Positions 1-8,700 of a stretch of 64,000 nt of DNA are shown piece by piece. Position numbers and translations under genes: made by a program. The notes under the pieces are model-generated. The model searched no databases, was not told the origin of the DNA, and saw only the letters and a program-made list of their open reading frames with translations. How positions within the stretch are numbered: the stretch's first letter is position 1; every line of letters begins with the position of its first letter. Source of the DNA: an uncultured Paracoccaceae bacterium (lineage in GTDB: Bacteria; Pseudomonadota; Alphaproteobacteria; Rhodobacterales; Rhodobacteraceae); NCBI GenBank assembly GCA_947489705.1, contig CANLEQ010000007.1:1-64000 (forward strand), in the 5' to 3' direction.

Positions 1-1
1 C

Positions 2-76
2 GAGATCACCCGAAGCATCGACAAGATGCCCATGCGCCGCCAGGAAATCCGCGAACGCTCGACCGCCACCCCGTAA
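2..76 (+). CDS. C-terminal end of an unidentified gene (partial)
   Basis: An open frame enters from the left edge and ends at a TAA, giving 24 residues that finish in ERSTATP. It is basic and probably helical (DKMPMRRQEIRER). It converges on pccA with a gap of about 37 bases. Too little is present to name a family, and a chance open frame cannot be excluded. Confidence 0.4.
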   Translation, partial: EITRSIDKMPMRRQEIRERSTATP

Positions 77-113
77 CCCGCAGCCCCCGGTCCCGCCGCA
101 CACGGCCGGCCGA

Positions 114-2114
114 TCACTCGAATTCCAGGATCACGTCGTCAACCGCAAGACTGTCCCCCGCCGCGGCATTCACCTTCGCGACGACCCCCTTTCGCTCGGC
201 GCGCAGCACGTTCTCCATCTTCATCGCCTCGATCGTGCAGAGCACCTGTCCCTGCTCGACCTCCTGCCTCTCCTCCACGTCAATCCGAACCACCAGGCCC
301 GGCATCGGACAGAGCAGCAGCTTCGACGTGTCGGCTTCGGCCTTCTCGGGCATGTGACGCATCAGATCCGCCTGGCGCGGCGAATAGACCATCATCGTCA
401 GATCGGCGCCGCGGGTCCGCAGCCGGTAGCCCCCCGTCACCCGCTCGACCTTCAGGACCAGCTTTTCGCCGTCGACCTCGAGCCTGGCGAGCGGCTGGCC
501 AGGGACCCACGTCGAGGTCACGCGCATCTCGGTCCCGTCGGCATGGCGCACCGTCGCGCCCTCGCGGTCGGCGCGGATCGTCACGGGCATCTCGACCCCT
601 GGCGCGATCACGACCCAGTCGTCGCCGACCTTGCGTTCGTGGTTGTCCATGCGGCCCGAAATGCGGGTGCGCCGGATCTCGGCCACCCGGTTCATCGCCG
701 CCGCCGCCGCCGCGACGCGGGCGAGCGTTTCGGGATCGAGCGCGACCCCCGAGAAGCCGTCGGGATATTCCTCGGCGATGAAGGCCGTGGTGATGTCGCC
801 CGAGACGAATTTCGGGTGGTCCATCACCGCACTGAGGAACGGCAGGTTGTGGCCGATGCCCTCGATCTCGAAGCCGTCGAGCGCGTCGCGCATCGCCGCG
901 ATCGCGGCGCCGCGATCCGGCGCCCAGCTGCAGAGCTTGGCGATCATCGGGTCGTAGAACATCGAAATTTCGCCGCCCTCGAAGACGCCGGTATCGTTGC
1001 GCACGACGAGATCCTGCTCGACGCGCTCCTGCGGCGGGCGATAGCGCGTGAGGCGTCCGATCGAGGGCAGGAAACCGCGATAGGGATCCTCCGCATAGAG
1101 GCGCGATTCGATCGCCCAGCCGTTCAGCCGCACGTCATCCTGGCGGATCGCGAGCGCCTCGCCGTCGGCCACGCGGATCATCTGCTCGACGAGGTCGATC
1201 CCGGTGACGAGTTCGGTGACGGGATGTTCGACCTGAAGCCGCGTGTTCATCTCGAGGAAGTAGAAGTTTCGATCGCCGTCGACGATGAATTCCACCGTGC
1301 CGGCACTGGTATAGCCCACCGCCGCGGCCAGCGCGCAGGCTTGCTCGCCCATCGCCTTGCGCGTCTCTTCGTCGAGGAACGGCGACGGCGCCTCCTCGAT
1401 GACCTTCTGGTTGCGGCGCTGGATCGAGCATTCCCGCTCGCCCAGATAGATCGTGTTGCCGTGACTGTCGGCGAGGATCTGGATCTCGATATGGCGCGGC
1501 TGGGTCACGAACTTCTCGATGAAGATCCGGTCGTCGCCGAAGCTGGCCGCGGCCTCGTTCTTCGAAGACTGGAAGCCCTCTCGCGCCTCCTCGTCATTCC
1601 AGGCGATGCGCATGCCCTTGCCGCCGCCGCCCGCGCTGGCCTTGATCATGACCGGATAGCCGATCTCGGACGCGATGCGCGCCGCTTCGTCGGCATCCTC
1701 GATCAGGCCCATATGGCCCGGCACCGTCGAGACGCCGGCCTCGTCCGCGAGCTTCTTCGACGTGATCTTGTCGCCCATCGCCTCGATTGCGGCGACCGGC
1801 GGGCCCACGAAGGCGATCCCCTCGGCCTCGAGGGCGGCAGCGAATTTCGGGTTCTCGCTCAGGAACCCGTAGCCGGGATGCACCGCCTCCGCGCCCGTCT
1901 CGCGGATCGCCGCCATCACCCTGTCGATCGAGATGTAGGATTGGGCCGCCTGCGCCGGCCCGATATGCACCGCCTCGTCGGCCATCCGCACATGCAAGGC
2001 CCGACGATCCGCATCCGAATAGATCGCGACCGTGGCAATCCCCATCCGCCGGGCCGTCTTGATGACCCGGCACGCGATCTCGCCACGATTGGCAACCAAC
2101 AGCTTCTTGAACAT
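114..2114 (-). CDS. pccA: Propionyl-CoA carboxylase alpha (biotin carboxylase/biotin carrier) subunit
   Basis: This is the 666-residue biotin-containing subunit of an acyl-CoA carboxylase. Residues about 1-450 form the biotin carboxylase (LVANRGEIACRVI at the start, the glycine-rich ATP loop SAGGGGKGMR, and the biotin carboxylase signature EMNTRLQVEHPVTE). The C-terminal carrier domain has the biotinylation site EAMKMEN with the target lysine near residue 632. It carboxylates its own biotin with ATP and bicarbonate, and PccB transfers the carboxyl to propionyl-CoA, giving methylmalonyl-CoA. pccB lies 1.5 kb upstream on the same strand, which favours propionyl-CoA over methylcrotonyl-CoA as substrate. 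Confidence 0.95.
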   Translation of the reverse strand: MFKKLLVANRGEIACRVIKTARRMGIATVAIYSDADRRALHVRMADEAVHIGPAQAAQSYISIDRVMAAIRETGAEAVHPGYGFLSENPKFAAALEAEGIAFVGPPVAAIEAMGDKITSKKLADEAGVSTVPGHMGLIEDADEAARIASEIGYPVMIKASAGGGGKGMRIAWNDEEAREGFQSSKNEAAASFGDDRIFIEKFVTQPRHIEIQILADSHGNTIYLGERECSIQRRNQKVIEEAPSPFLDEETRKAMGEQACALAAAVGYTSAGTVEFIVDGDRNFYFLEMNTRLQVEHPVTELVTGIDLVEQMIRVADGEALAIRQDDVRLNGWAIESRLYAEDPYRGFLPSIGRLTRYRPPQERVEQDLVVRNDTGVFEGGEISMFYDPMIAKLCSWAPDRGAAIAAMRDALDGFEIEGIGHNLPFLSAVMDHPKFVSGDITTAFIAEEYPDGFSGVALDPETLARVAAAAAAMNRVAEIRRTRISGRMDNHERKVGDDWVVIAPGVEMPVTIRADREGATVRHADGTEMRVTSTWVPGQPLARLEVDGEKLVLKVERVTGGYRLRTRGADLTMMVYSPRQADLMRHMPEKAEADTSKLLLCPMPGLVVRIDVEERQEVEQGQVLCTIEAMKMENVLRAERKGVVAKVNAAAGDSLAVDDVILEFE

Positions 2115-2129
2115 CCCCCCGGCCCCTTC

Positions 2130-2282
2130 TCAATAGGCGCAGAGCTGCGGGACGACGCCCTTGCAGGGATCGTCGGGCGCGTATTGCGGCGAGGTTGGAC
2201 CTTCGGGGATCTGTTCGACCGGGCCGGGCCCGCAGGCCGATAGCGTTCCGATCACGAGGCCCAATCCCCAGAAATGCCGCAT
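2130..2282 (-). CDS. Very small lipoprotein upstream of pccA (50 aa)
   Basis: The product is about 50 residues with a lipoprotein signal: a hydrophobic stretch (FWGLGLVIGTL) followed by the lipobox LSAC with Cys17. The remainder is proline-rich and carries two further cysteines (DPCKGVVPQLCAY), possibly one disulfide. GGGAGA lies six bases before the chosen ATG; another ATG two codons upstream sits too close to it. The gene ends 16 bases before the pccA start and is probably co-transcribed with it. The function is unknown. Confidence 0.7.
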   Translation of the reverse strand: MRHFWGLGLVIGTLSACGPGPVEQIPEGPTSPQYAPDDPCKGVVPQLCAY

Positions 2283-2447
2283 CGCCATTCTCCCGTCCGA
2301 TCATCCGTTCCGCCCAGTTGCCACGGTCGGGACGCGAAGGACAACTGCTCTCGTGGGAAAAAGCGGCGCGAGCGGGCTTGGCTGCGACGAAAACGGCGCA
2401 CCCCTCGCAGGATGCGCCGCTTGCCGTGGTGATGAAGGGAACGTGGA

Positions 2448-2636
2448 TCAGATGTCGTCGGAGAGCGCGCCCGCGGCACCGCCCAAGGCGGCGCCGGTCA
2501 ACGGATCGTCGCTGGCAATTTCGCCGACCGCCGCACCGGCCGCGGCGCCGGTGCCCGCACGCTCGAGATCGGTGTTCCCGCAGGCTCCGAGGCCCAGGGC
2601 GGCGAGAGCGGAGAGGGTGAGGATGGTCTTCGGCAT
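2448..2636 (-). CDS. Small glycine/alanine-rich lipoprotein (62 aa)
   Basis: This 62-residue protein has a signal peptide (TILTLSALAALGLGAC) with a lipobox ending at Cys19. The mature part is rich in Gly and Ala (AGTGAAAGAAVGEIA and TGAALGGAAGALSDDI), resembling the glycine-zipper segments of small outer-membrane lipoproteins. Longer frames extend upstream, but only the start at MPKTI gives a proper lipoprotein signal. It lies between the pcc subunit genes. No function can be assigned. Confidence 0.75.
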   Translation of the reverse strand: MPKTILTLSALAALGLGACGNTDLERAGTGAAAGAAVGEIASDDPLTGAALGGAAGALSDDI

Positions 2637-2704
2637 TTTCACGTATCCCATTTCATTTGCAAACGCCGGGCCAACGCGCCGGCATCCGCCAGCGTTCCAG
2701 CGCG

Positions 2705-2736
2705 AAAAAAATGGCCCGATCTCTGAGATCGGGCCA
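2705..2736 (-). terminator. Intrinsic terminator (minus strand)
   Basis: A long near-perfect inverted repeat with ATGGCCCGATCTC as its left arm (2711-2736) is followed, reading the minus strand, by six T residues (AAAAAA at 2705-2710 on the plus strand). It would stop leftward transcription coming from the 118-residue protein gene about 170 bases upstream, so the small lipoprotein after it should have its own promoter. Confidence 0.75.
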
Positions 2737-2907
2737 TAGGGGAAGGGTAACGGTATTGACAACTCGGCAGGACCGGTGCTGACGCCCCTGCCGAGCCGAA
2801 GCGTGACCCGGATCGACGCAGGGACCAAGGAAAACTTCCCTGAGACGTATTGTGAGCGCGCTGCCGCCGAAATTACCCGTTATTGGCGAATAACCGCCGT
2901 TTTTCGG

Positions 2908-3264
2908 TCAATCCAGCACTCCCGGAAAGCTTTGCCGCGCACGCGGGAGATCGAGGCGTAGCAGGGCGTCATAGCTTTCGGGATCGAACGGATCCTCGGC
3001 GGGCACGATCTCCCGGCCGAACAGCCAGCTGATTCGGCCCGCATCGAGATTGCCGCGCACGAAGGGGTCTTCGCCGAAATGCTGCCACAAAGCCCAGAGA
3101 AAGCCCTCGTCTGCCGCCCGATCGGCGGGGCGGCGGTCGCCGAACCGCTCGCGCACGATCAGGCGTGTCGCGCCCTTGGGATTGGGGCGGCGGATCACGA
3201 ACTGAAAATCCGTACCGGGAAGCCGGCCCGGAAATCCGCGATGTTTGGTCATGTCAGGCTTCAT
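2908..3264 (-). CDS. Conserved hypothetical protein (118 aa)
   Basis: The protein is about 118 residues, soluble and rich in Arg, Asp and Pro, without a signal peptide or membrane segment. Its centre (FVIRRPNPKGATRLIVRERFG, then GFLWALWQHFGEDPFVRGNLD) suggests a compact alpha/beta fold. The start chosen is MKPDMTKH; an ATG four codons later is the alternative, and the longer upstream frame runs through the neighbouring lipoprotein gene. It lies in the pccB-pccA interval. I do not recognise a family. Confidence 0.6.
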   Translation of the reverse strand: MKPDMTKHRGFPGRLPGTDFQFVIRRPNPKGATRLIVRERFGDRRPADRAADEGFLWALWQHFGEDPFVRGNLDAGRISWLFGREIVPAEDPFDPESYDALLRLDLPRARQSFPGVLD

Positions 3265-3291
3265 CGGCGATCCCCGGTCCCGGAACGCGAA

Positions 3292-3313
3292 CGGGCGGGC
3301 CTCATGCCCGCCC
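3292..3313 (-). terminator. GC-rich hairpin between two small genes
   Basis: CGGGCGGGC and GCCCGCCCG form a 9-bp perfect stem around a five-base loop, placed just after the stop of the 44-residue lipoprotein gene. No T-tract follows on the minus strand, so it may only weaken read-through or protect the 3' end. Confidence 0.45.
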
Positions 3314-3337
3314 GCCCGGTCTTCGACGTCTGTCGGA

Positions 3338-3472
3338 TCAGTACTTGGAATAGGTCGGCTCGGCCACGATGGGGGCGGGCTCGACATAGACGGGCTCGGG
3401 CTCGGGCTGGCTGCAGCCGGCGGCGAAAGCGGCGAGGCCGAGGCCCAGCGTGATCTTGATGGTGTTGGACAT
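3338..3472 (-). CDS. Very small lipoprotein downstream of pccB (44 aa)
   Basis: This 44-residue product has a signal peptide (TIKITLGLGLAAFAAGC) with the lipobox cysteine at position 20. The mature part of about 25 residues is rich in Pro, Glu and Val (QPEPEPVYVEPAPIVAEP). AAGGAGA lies about six bases before the ATG, which supports the start strongly. It follows pccB on the same strand after some 180 bases. The role is unknown; together with the two other tiny lipoproteins it makes an unusual set around the carboxylase genes. Confidence 0.75.
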   Translation of the reverse strand: MSNTIKITLGLGLAAFAAGCSQPEPEPVYVEPAPIVAEPTYSKY

Positions 3473-3655
3473 TGCATGTCTCCTTGTCATGTTCTTGAGG
3501 GCCGCGGGCCTCCGAGAGCCCGGCGGTCCAGATCGCTATAGCAGGCGTAACGCAAGCCCCGCCATTTCAAAAGCGCGGATCGGCGAAATCATGTCGGGGT
3601 ATGGCGGAAAAGCCATCCCGCGGGATCCGTACCCGCGCAACATTTCGCGCCGCCG

Positions 3656-5188
3656 TCACAGCGGGATGTTGTCGTGCTTCTTCCACGGATTTCCGAGCTT
3701 CTTGCCGCGGAGCGAGGCGAAGGCGCGGCAGATGCGGCGGCGGCTCGAGCGCGGCAGGATAACCTCGTCGATGAAGCCGCGTTCGGCCGCCTTGAAGGGA
3801 TTGGCGAAGTTGACCTCGTATTCGGCCGTGCGCGCGGCGATCTTCTCGGGATTGTCGAGCTCGCTGCGATAGAGGATCTCGACCGCGCCCCTGGCGCCCA
3901 TCACCGCGATCTCGGCGGTGGGCCAGGCATAGTTGCGATCACCCCGCAGATGCTTGGACGACATCACGTCGTAGGCCCCGCCATAGGCCTTGCGCGTAAT
4001 CAACGTGACCTTCGGCACCGTCGCCTCGCCATAGGCGAAGAGCAGTTTCGCGCCGTGCTTGATCACGCCGCCGTATTCCTGGGCGGTTCCCGGCAGGAAG
4101 CCCGGCACGTCGACCAGCGTCAGGATCGGGATCTCGAACGCGTCGCAGAACCGCACGAAACGCGCGGCCTTGCGCGAGCTGTCGATGTCGAGGCACCCCG
4201 CAAGGACCATCGGCTGGTTCGCGACGACGCCCACCGTCGATCCCTCGAGCCGGATGAACCCGGTCAGGATGTTGCGCGCGAATTCCTCCTGGATCTCGTA
4301 GAAATCGCCCTCGTCGGCGAGCTTTCCGATCAGCTCCTTCATGTCGTAGGGCATGTTCGGGTTATCGGGGATCAACGTGTCGAGGCTTTCGTCGACGCGG
4401 TTCGGATCGTCGAAGAAGGGCCGGCGCGGCGGTTTCGAGCGGTTGTCGAGCGGCAGGAAATCGACCAGCCGCCGCACCTCGATCAGCGCGTCGATATCGG
4501 TCTCGAATGCGCCGTCGGCAACCGAGGAGCGTTTGGCGTGGGTGCCCGCGCCGCCGAGTTCCTCGGCGGTCACCACCTCGTTCGTGACCGTCTTGACCAC
4601 GTCGGGGCCGGTCACGAACATGTAGCTGCTGTCCTTCACCATGAAGATGAAGTCGGTCATCGCGGGGCTGTAGACGGCACCGCCCGCGCAGGGGCCCATG
4701 ATCACGCTGATCTGCGGGATGACGCCGCTCGCCAGCACATTGCGCTGGAACACCTCGGCATAGCCCGCGAGGCTCGCCACCCCCTCCTGGATGCGAGCGC
4801 CGCCCGAATCGTTGAGGCCGATGACCGGCGCGCCGTTCTGCATCGCCATGTCCATGATCTTGCAGATCTTCTGGGCATGCGTCTCGGACAGCGATCCGCC
4901 GAGCACGGTGAAGTCCTGGGAAAAGACGAAGACCTGCCGGCCGTTGATCGTGCCCCAGCCCGTGATCACGCCGTCGCCCGCGATCTTGTTCTCGGCCATC
5001 CCGAAATCGGTGGCGCGGTGGGTCACGAATGTGTCGAATTCCTCGAAGCTGTCGTCGTCGAGCAGAAGCTCGATCCGCTCGCGCGCCGTCAGCTTGCCCT
5101 TGCCGTGCTGCGCTGCGACCCGCCGTTCGCCGCCGCCCGCGCGCGCCTCCGCACGGCGGTCTTCCAGCTGTTGCAGGATATCCTTCAT
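3656..5188 (-). CDS. pccB: Propionyl-CoA carboxylase beta (carboxyltransferase) subunit
   Basis: The 510-residue carboxyltransferase subunit transfers CO2 from carboxybiotin on PccA to propionyl-CoA. Both crotonase-like halves are visible: the N-terminal one ([42 protein letters not shown]) and the C-terminal one ([37 protein letters not shown]). The C-terminus ends [12 protein letters not shown], as is typical of PccB. Length and motifs match the family in full. The 130 bases to the divergent MFS gene should hold the promoter. Confidence 0.95.
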   Translation of the reverse strand: MKDILQQLEDRRAEARAGGGERRVAAQHGKGKLTARERIELLLDDDSFEEFDTFVTHRATDFGMAENKIAGDGVITGWGTINGRQVFVFSQDFTVLGGSLSETHAQKICKIMDMAMQNGAPVIGLNDSGGARIQEGVASLAGYAEVFQRNVLASGVIPQISVIMGPCAGGAVYSPAMTDFIFMVKDSSYMFVTGPDVVKTVTNEVVTAEELGGAGTHAKRSSVADGAFETDIDALIEVRRLVDFLPLDNRSKPPRRPFFDDPNRVDESLDTLIPDNPNMPYDMKELIGKLADEGDFYEIQEEFARNILTGFIRLEGSTVGVVANQPMVLAGCLDIDSSRKAARFVRFCDAFEIPILTLVDVPGFLPGTAQEYGGVIKHGAKLLFAYGEATVPKVTLITRKAYGGAYDVMSSKHLRGDRNYAWPTAEIAVMGARGAVEILYRSELDNPEKIAARTAEYEVNFANPFKAAERGFIDEVILPRSSRRRICRAFASLRGKKLGNPWKKHDNIPL

Positions 5189-5321
5189 GGCGCAGCCTCC
5201 CGTTCTTCCCTCGCGATCCTGCGCACATTAGGTGCCGATCCCCCCCGTTGGAAGGCGAAATCCGGTCCGGCCGCGCGCAAGCCACTGGACCGCGCCGGGG
5301 CGGAGGCCTAGATCAGCCCAA

Positions 5322-6563
5322 ATGAGCATGCCCGCACGTCGCAAATTCTTCGATCGACAGACCCCGCCGCATATCGTGACGATGATCATTCTGACGTCGC
5401 TCGCGGCGCTGGCGATGAACCTGTTCCTGCCGTCCCTGCCCGGGATGACGGAATTCTTCGACACCGAATACCGGATCGTCCAGATCTCCGTGGCGGGGTA
5501 TCTGGGCGTCTCGGCCGCGCTGCAGCTCTTCATCGGGCCGATCTCGGACCGGTACGGGCGACGTTCTGTGATGCTGGCCTGCATCGTGATCTTCATTCTG
5601 GCCTCGATCGGATGCGCCGTGTCGACGACGATCGGGGTGTTCCTCGTCTTCCGGATGATCCAGGCGGCGATCGTGGCCGGAATGATCCTGCCCCGCGCGG
5701 CCATTCGCGACATGTATTCGCAGGCCCAGGCCGCGTCGATGATCGGCTGGGTCACGATGGGCATGTCCGTGGCCCCCATGCTCGCACCGGCCCTCGGGGG
5801 GATCCTCGACGGGGCGTTCGGCTGGACCGCCAATTTCTGGGCGCTGGCGCTGCTCGGGGTCGGAGCGCTGATCCTCGCCTGGGGCGACATGGGCGAGACG
5901 GCGGTGAAGTCGACCGGCAACCTGCGCGAACAGATCGCGCAATATCCGCAGCTTCTGCTGGCGCCGCGCTTCTGGGGATACGCGCTTACGGCGGCCTTCG
6001 CGTCGGGCGCGTTCTTCGCGTATCTCGGCGGCGCGCCTTACGTGGGCTCGGAGGTCTACGAAATGTCACCGGAGCTTCTGGGGATCTATTTCGGCGCGCC
6101 GGCCATCGGCTACATGATCGGCAACGGGATCTCGGGGCGCTATTCCAATGTCGTCGGCATCCGCCCGATGATCGCGGGCGGCACGATCGTCACGGTGATC
6201 GGCCTTGGCGCTGCGCTGCTGGTCGATCTGGCGGGATACCACGTGCCGCTCACCTTCTTCGGGTTCATGGTGTTCGTGGGCTTGGGCAATGGCCTCGTGA
6301 TCCCCAATTCGATGGCCGGCATGTTGTCGGTGCGGCCCAACCTTGCCGGCACGGCATCGGGGCTCGGCGGGTCCATCATGATCGGCGGTGGCGCGGCGCT
6401 TTCGACGCTCGCGGGGATCCTGCTGGAAAACGGCGAGGGGGCGACGCCGCTCTTGTGGCTGATGACGCTGACATCGGCGGCGTCGGTCGTCTCGATCGGG
6501 CTGACCATCCGGCGCGAGCTTCGGATCGAGGCGGAGGACCGCGCCGCGGCACCCGCCGAATAG
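5322..6563 (+). CDS. Bcr/CflA-type MFS multidrug exporter
   Basis: This inner-membrane drug/proton antiporter of the major facilitator superfamily has about 413 residues and 12 predicted helices. The helix 1 motif (FLPSLPGMTEFFDT) and the loop 2-3 motif (GPISDRYGRRSVML) are typical of the Bcr/CflA branch. The frame is open about 30 codons further upstream, but that part is basic, proline-rich and unlike the family, so the start is set at MSMPARRKFF. Substrates of this branch vary (bicyclomycin, sulfonamide, cysteine), and none can be chosen here. Confidence 0.9.
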   Translation: MSMPARRKFFDRQTPPHIVTMIILTSLAALAMNLFLPSLPGMTEFFDTEYRIVQISVAGYLGVSAALQLFIGPISDRYGRRSVMLACIVIFILASIGCAVSTTIGVFLVFRMIQAAIVAGMILPRAAIRDMYSQAQAASMIGWVTMGMSVAPMLAPALGGILDGAFGWTANFWALALLGVGALILAWGDMGETAVKSTGNLREQIAQYPQLLLAPRFWGYALTAAFASGAFFAYLGGAPYVGSEVYEMSPELLGIYFGAPAIGYMIGNGISGRYSNVVGIRPMIAGGTIVTVIGLGAALLVDLAGYHVPLTFFGFMVFVGLGNGLVIPNSMAGMLSVRPNLAGTASGLGGSIMIGGGAALSTLAGILLENGEGATPLLWLMTLTSAASVVSIGLTIRRELRIEAEDRAAAPAE

Positions 6564-6565
6564 GC

Positions 6566-7129
6566 TCAGCCGATCTCGGGCGCGTAGGTGAGGATCACCG
6601 GCACGACCAGATCCTCCTCGTCCGTGAGGTGCCTGTCGAGAAAGCTCTCGAATCCGCCGAGCTGGGATTCGAGCGCGCCGACGCCGGCGCGGGGATCGTC
6701 TCCCGACAGGCCGCCGAGCATCGCGTTGGTCCCCTGCGCCAGTGCGTTGATATGCCCGTCGAGCGCGTGGTGGTCGGCATCGAGCAGCGTGAAGCCCCGT
6801 TCCAGCCGTCCGTCGAGGCCCTGGAGCACCGGGAAATAGTGATGGTCCTCGATATCGTGATGGGCGTGCAGCTGCTGGAGGAAGAACTGCGCCATGCGCG
6901 CCGTCTCGCGGCCGTATTGCTCGGGTGCGAGCGCGCCGTCGAGATAGGCGCGGTTGCCCTCCTGCAGCCGGCCCAGCACGTCGCGGAACATCAGGTGGCG
7001 GTCGAGCCAGAACCGGGTCATCGGCGAGAAGTTCGGATGCGCCTCCCACGTGCCGCGGGGCAGTTTCTCGACCAGCACGCGCAGCGCGTCGGGCAGGCCC
7101 TTGCGCTCCTCGAGGTCCAGATCGCTCAT
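6566..7129 (-). CDS. Hemerythrin-like (HHE) domain protein
   Basis: The 187-residue protein has the histidine and acidic pattern of a diiron hemerythrin four-helix bundle: FWLDRHLMFRD, HAHHDIEDHHYFP, DADHHALDGHI and DRHLTDEEDL. Such proteins bind O2 or NO, or handle iron. The ATG overlaps the stop of the upstream betI-like gene by four bases, so the two are translationally coupled, although hemerythrin is not a usual partner of choline regulation. Confidence 0.85.
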   Translation of the reverse strand: MSDLDLEERKGLPDALRVLVEKLPRGTWEAHPNFSPMTRFWLDRHLMFRDVLGRLQEGNRAYLDGALAPEQYGRETARMAQFFLQQLHAHHDIEDHHYFPVLQGLDGRLERGFTLLDADHHALDGHINALAQGTNAMLGGLSGDDPRAGVGALESQLGGFESFLDRHLTDEEDLVVPVILTYAPEIG

Positions 7130-7671
7130 CTCAGCACTCCCATCACTTGTGCGGTCGCGGCGTCGGGGTCGGCAAGCCCGCTCAGGGCCGCGCGCAGATA
7201 GACCCCGTCGATCAGCGCGGCCAGCGTCTCGGCCATCGCGGCGGGATCGGGGTGGCCGCGGGCGCGCAGCCCGTATCGCAGGTTCGACCGCGTCCGCCCC
7301 TGATAGACCCGCAGGAGCCGCGCGGCCGTGTCTGATTTCTGCGACTGGACATAGAATGTCAGCCACGCCGCCACCACCTCGCGGCGGAAATTGGCGGGCG
7401 CGAAACTCGCCCTGACCACGGCCTCCACGCGATCGCCGCCGTGGCCGAGCTCCGCCCTGACGGCGGCGCCGTATTCCGACAGGATGTGACGCATCGCATG
7501 GTCGAACATGTCGGCCTTGCCGGCGAAGTAGTGATGCGCAAGCGCGCTGCTCACACCCGCCTGACGCGCGATCTGCGCCACGGTCACATCGGGGCCATGC
7601 GCCCCCACCTGGGCGATGGCTGCGTTGACCAGAGCCTGCCGCCTGATAGGTTGCATCCCGAGTTTCGGCAT
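7126..7671 (-). CDS. betI: BetI-like TetR family repressor
   Basis: The 181-residue protein carries an N-terminal TetR helix-turn-helix (VTVAQIARQAGVSSALAHHYFAGKADMF) with the sequence form of BetI, the choline-responsive repressor. The C-terminal half (VVAAWLTFYVQSQ) resembles the BetI ligand domain. It is divergent from a choline-binding protein gene across 88 bases, the expected place for its operator. The bet oxidation genes themselves are not in the window. It overlaps the hemerythrin gene by four bases. Confidence 0.75.
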   Translation of the reverse strand: MPKLGMQPIRRQALVNAAIAQVGAHGPDVTVAQIARQAGVSSALAHHYFAGKADMFDHAMRHILSEYGAAVRAELGHGGDRVEAVVRASFAPANFRREVVAAWLTFYVQSQKSDTAARLLRVYQGRTRSNLRYGLRARGHPDPAAMAETLAALIDGVYLRAALSGLADPDAATAQVMGVLR

Positions 7672-7759
7672 CTATACCCTATCCACATAATTGAAAACGC
7701 TACGCATTCGTTGACTGACGGGTCAAGCCGGCCCGCAGGTCGCAACAGGGAGATAAGAT
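7672..7759. promoter_or_regulatory. Divergent betI/choX promoter region
   Basis: This 88-base divergent interval has an AT-rich core on the betI side (about 7672-7705). It must contain both promoters and is the likely BetI operator. AGGGAGATAAG just before the choX ATG serves as its ribosome binding site. No clear palindrome was seen by eye. Confidence 0.5.
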
Positions 7760-8680
7760 ATGAAGACCGGACTTTCCATACTTGCCCTCGCAGCCAGCAC
7801 CGGCGCCGCCCTCGCCGATTGCGAGACGATCGTGTTTTCCGACGTGGGCTGGACCGACATCACCGCCACCACGGCGGCAGCCACCGTGGTTCTCGACGCG
7901 CTGGAATACGACACCGAGATCAAGGTCTTGTCGGTGCCCGTGACCTACACCTCGCTCGCAAACGGCGATGTCGAGGTGTTCCTCGGCAACTGGATGCCGA
8001 CGATGGAGAACGACATCGCCCCCTATCGCGAGGAGGGAACAGTCGAGACCATCCGCACCAATCTCGAAGGGGCGAAATATACCCTCGCGGCCAATCGCGC
8101 CGCCGCCGATCTCGGGATCGAGAGCTTCGGGGACATCGCGGAGCATGCCGAGGCGCTCGACAGCGAGATCTACGGGATCGAGCCCGGCAATGACGGCAAC
8201 CGCCTCATCCAGACGATGATCGACGACGACGCGTTCGGTCTCGGCGGGTTCGACGTGGTGGAATCGTCCGAACAGGGCATGCTGGCGCAGGTCGATCGTT
8301 CCAGCCGCCGCGACGAGCCGGTGGTCTTTCTCGGCTGGGAGCCGCACCCGATGAACGCGGCCTACGACATGACCTACCTGACGGGTGGCGACGATTATTT
8401 CGGGCCCAATCTCGGCGGTGCCATCGTCGAGACCAACACCACCGCCGGCTTCACCGACGAATGCCCGAATGTCGGCACGTTCCTCGAGAACCTCAGCTTC
8501 ACGCTCGAGATGGAGAACGAGATCATGGCCGCGATCCTCGACGAGGGCACCGAGGCGAGCGTCGCCGCGACCGAATGGCTGACCAAGAACCCGGAGATCC
8601 TCGAGACCTGGCTCGACGGCGTCGAGACGGCCTCGGGCGAGCCGGGCCTGCCGGCGGTGCGGTCCGAACTCGGACTCTGA
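7760..8680 (+). CDS. choX: Choline/betaine-type ABC transporter substrate-binding protein
   Basis: This 306-residue periplasmic binding protein of the OpuAC/ChoX family begins with a cleavable signal (ILALAASTGAALA, cut before DCETIVF). The mature start, FSDVGWTDITATTAA, and the ligand-loop region FLGNWMPTMENDI are typical of choline-binding ChoX. Partner genes for the permease and ATPase (choW, choV) do not follow; the next gene is thpR. It therefore acts as an orphan binding protein or with a transporter encoded elsewhere. BetI control is likely from the divergent layout. Confidence 0.85.
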   Translation: MKTGLSILALAASTGAALADCETIVFSDVGWTDITATTAAATVVLDALEYDTEIKVLSVPVTYTSLANGDVEVFLGNWMPTMENDIAPYREEGTVETIRTNLEGAKYTLAANRAAADLGIESFGDIAEHAEALDSEIYGIEPGNDGNRLIQTMIDDDAFGLGGFDVVESSEQGMLAQVDRSSRRDEPVVFLGWEPHPMNAAYDMTYLTGGDDYFGPNLGGAIVETNTTAGFTDECPNVGTFLENLSFTLEMENEIMAAILDEGTEASVAATEWLTKNPEILETWLDGVETASGEPGLPAVRSELGL

Positions 8681-8700
8681 GCGGATCCGGGGGCCGGAGC

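Noticed and set aside
354-2243. Very long plus-strand open frame opposite pccA
   Set aside because: It is Arg/His/Asp-rich shadow coding of a high-GC gene, with no motif or ribosome binding site; pccA is certain on the other strand.
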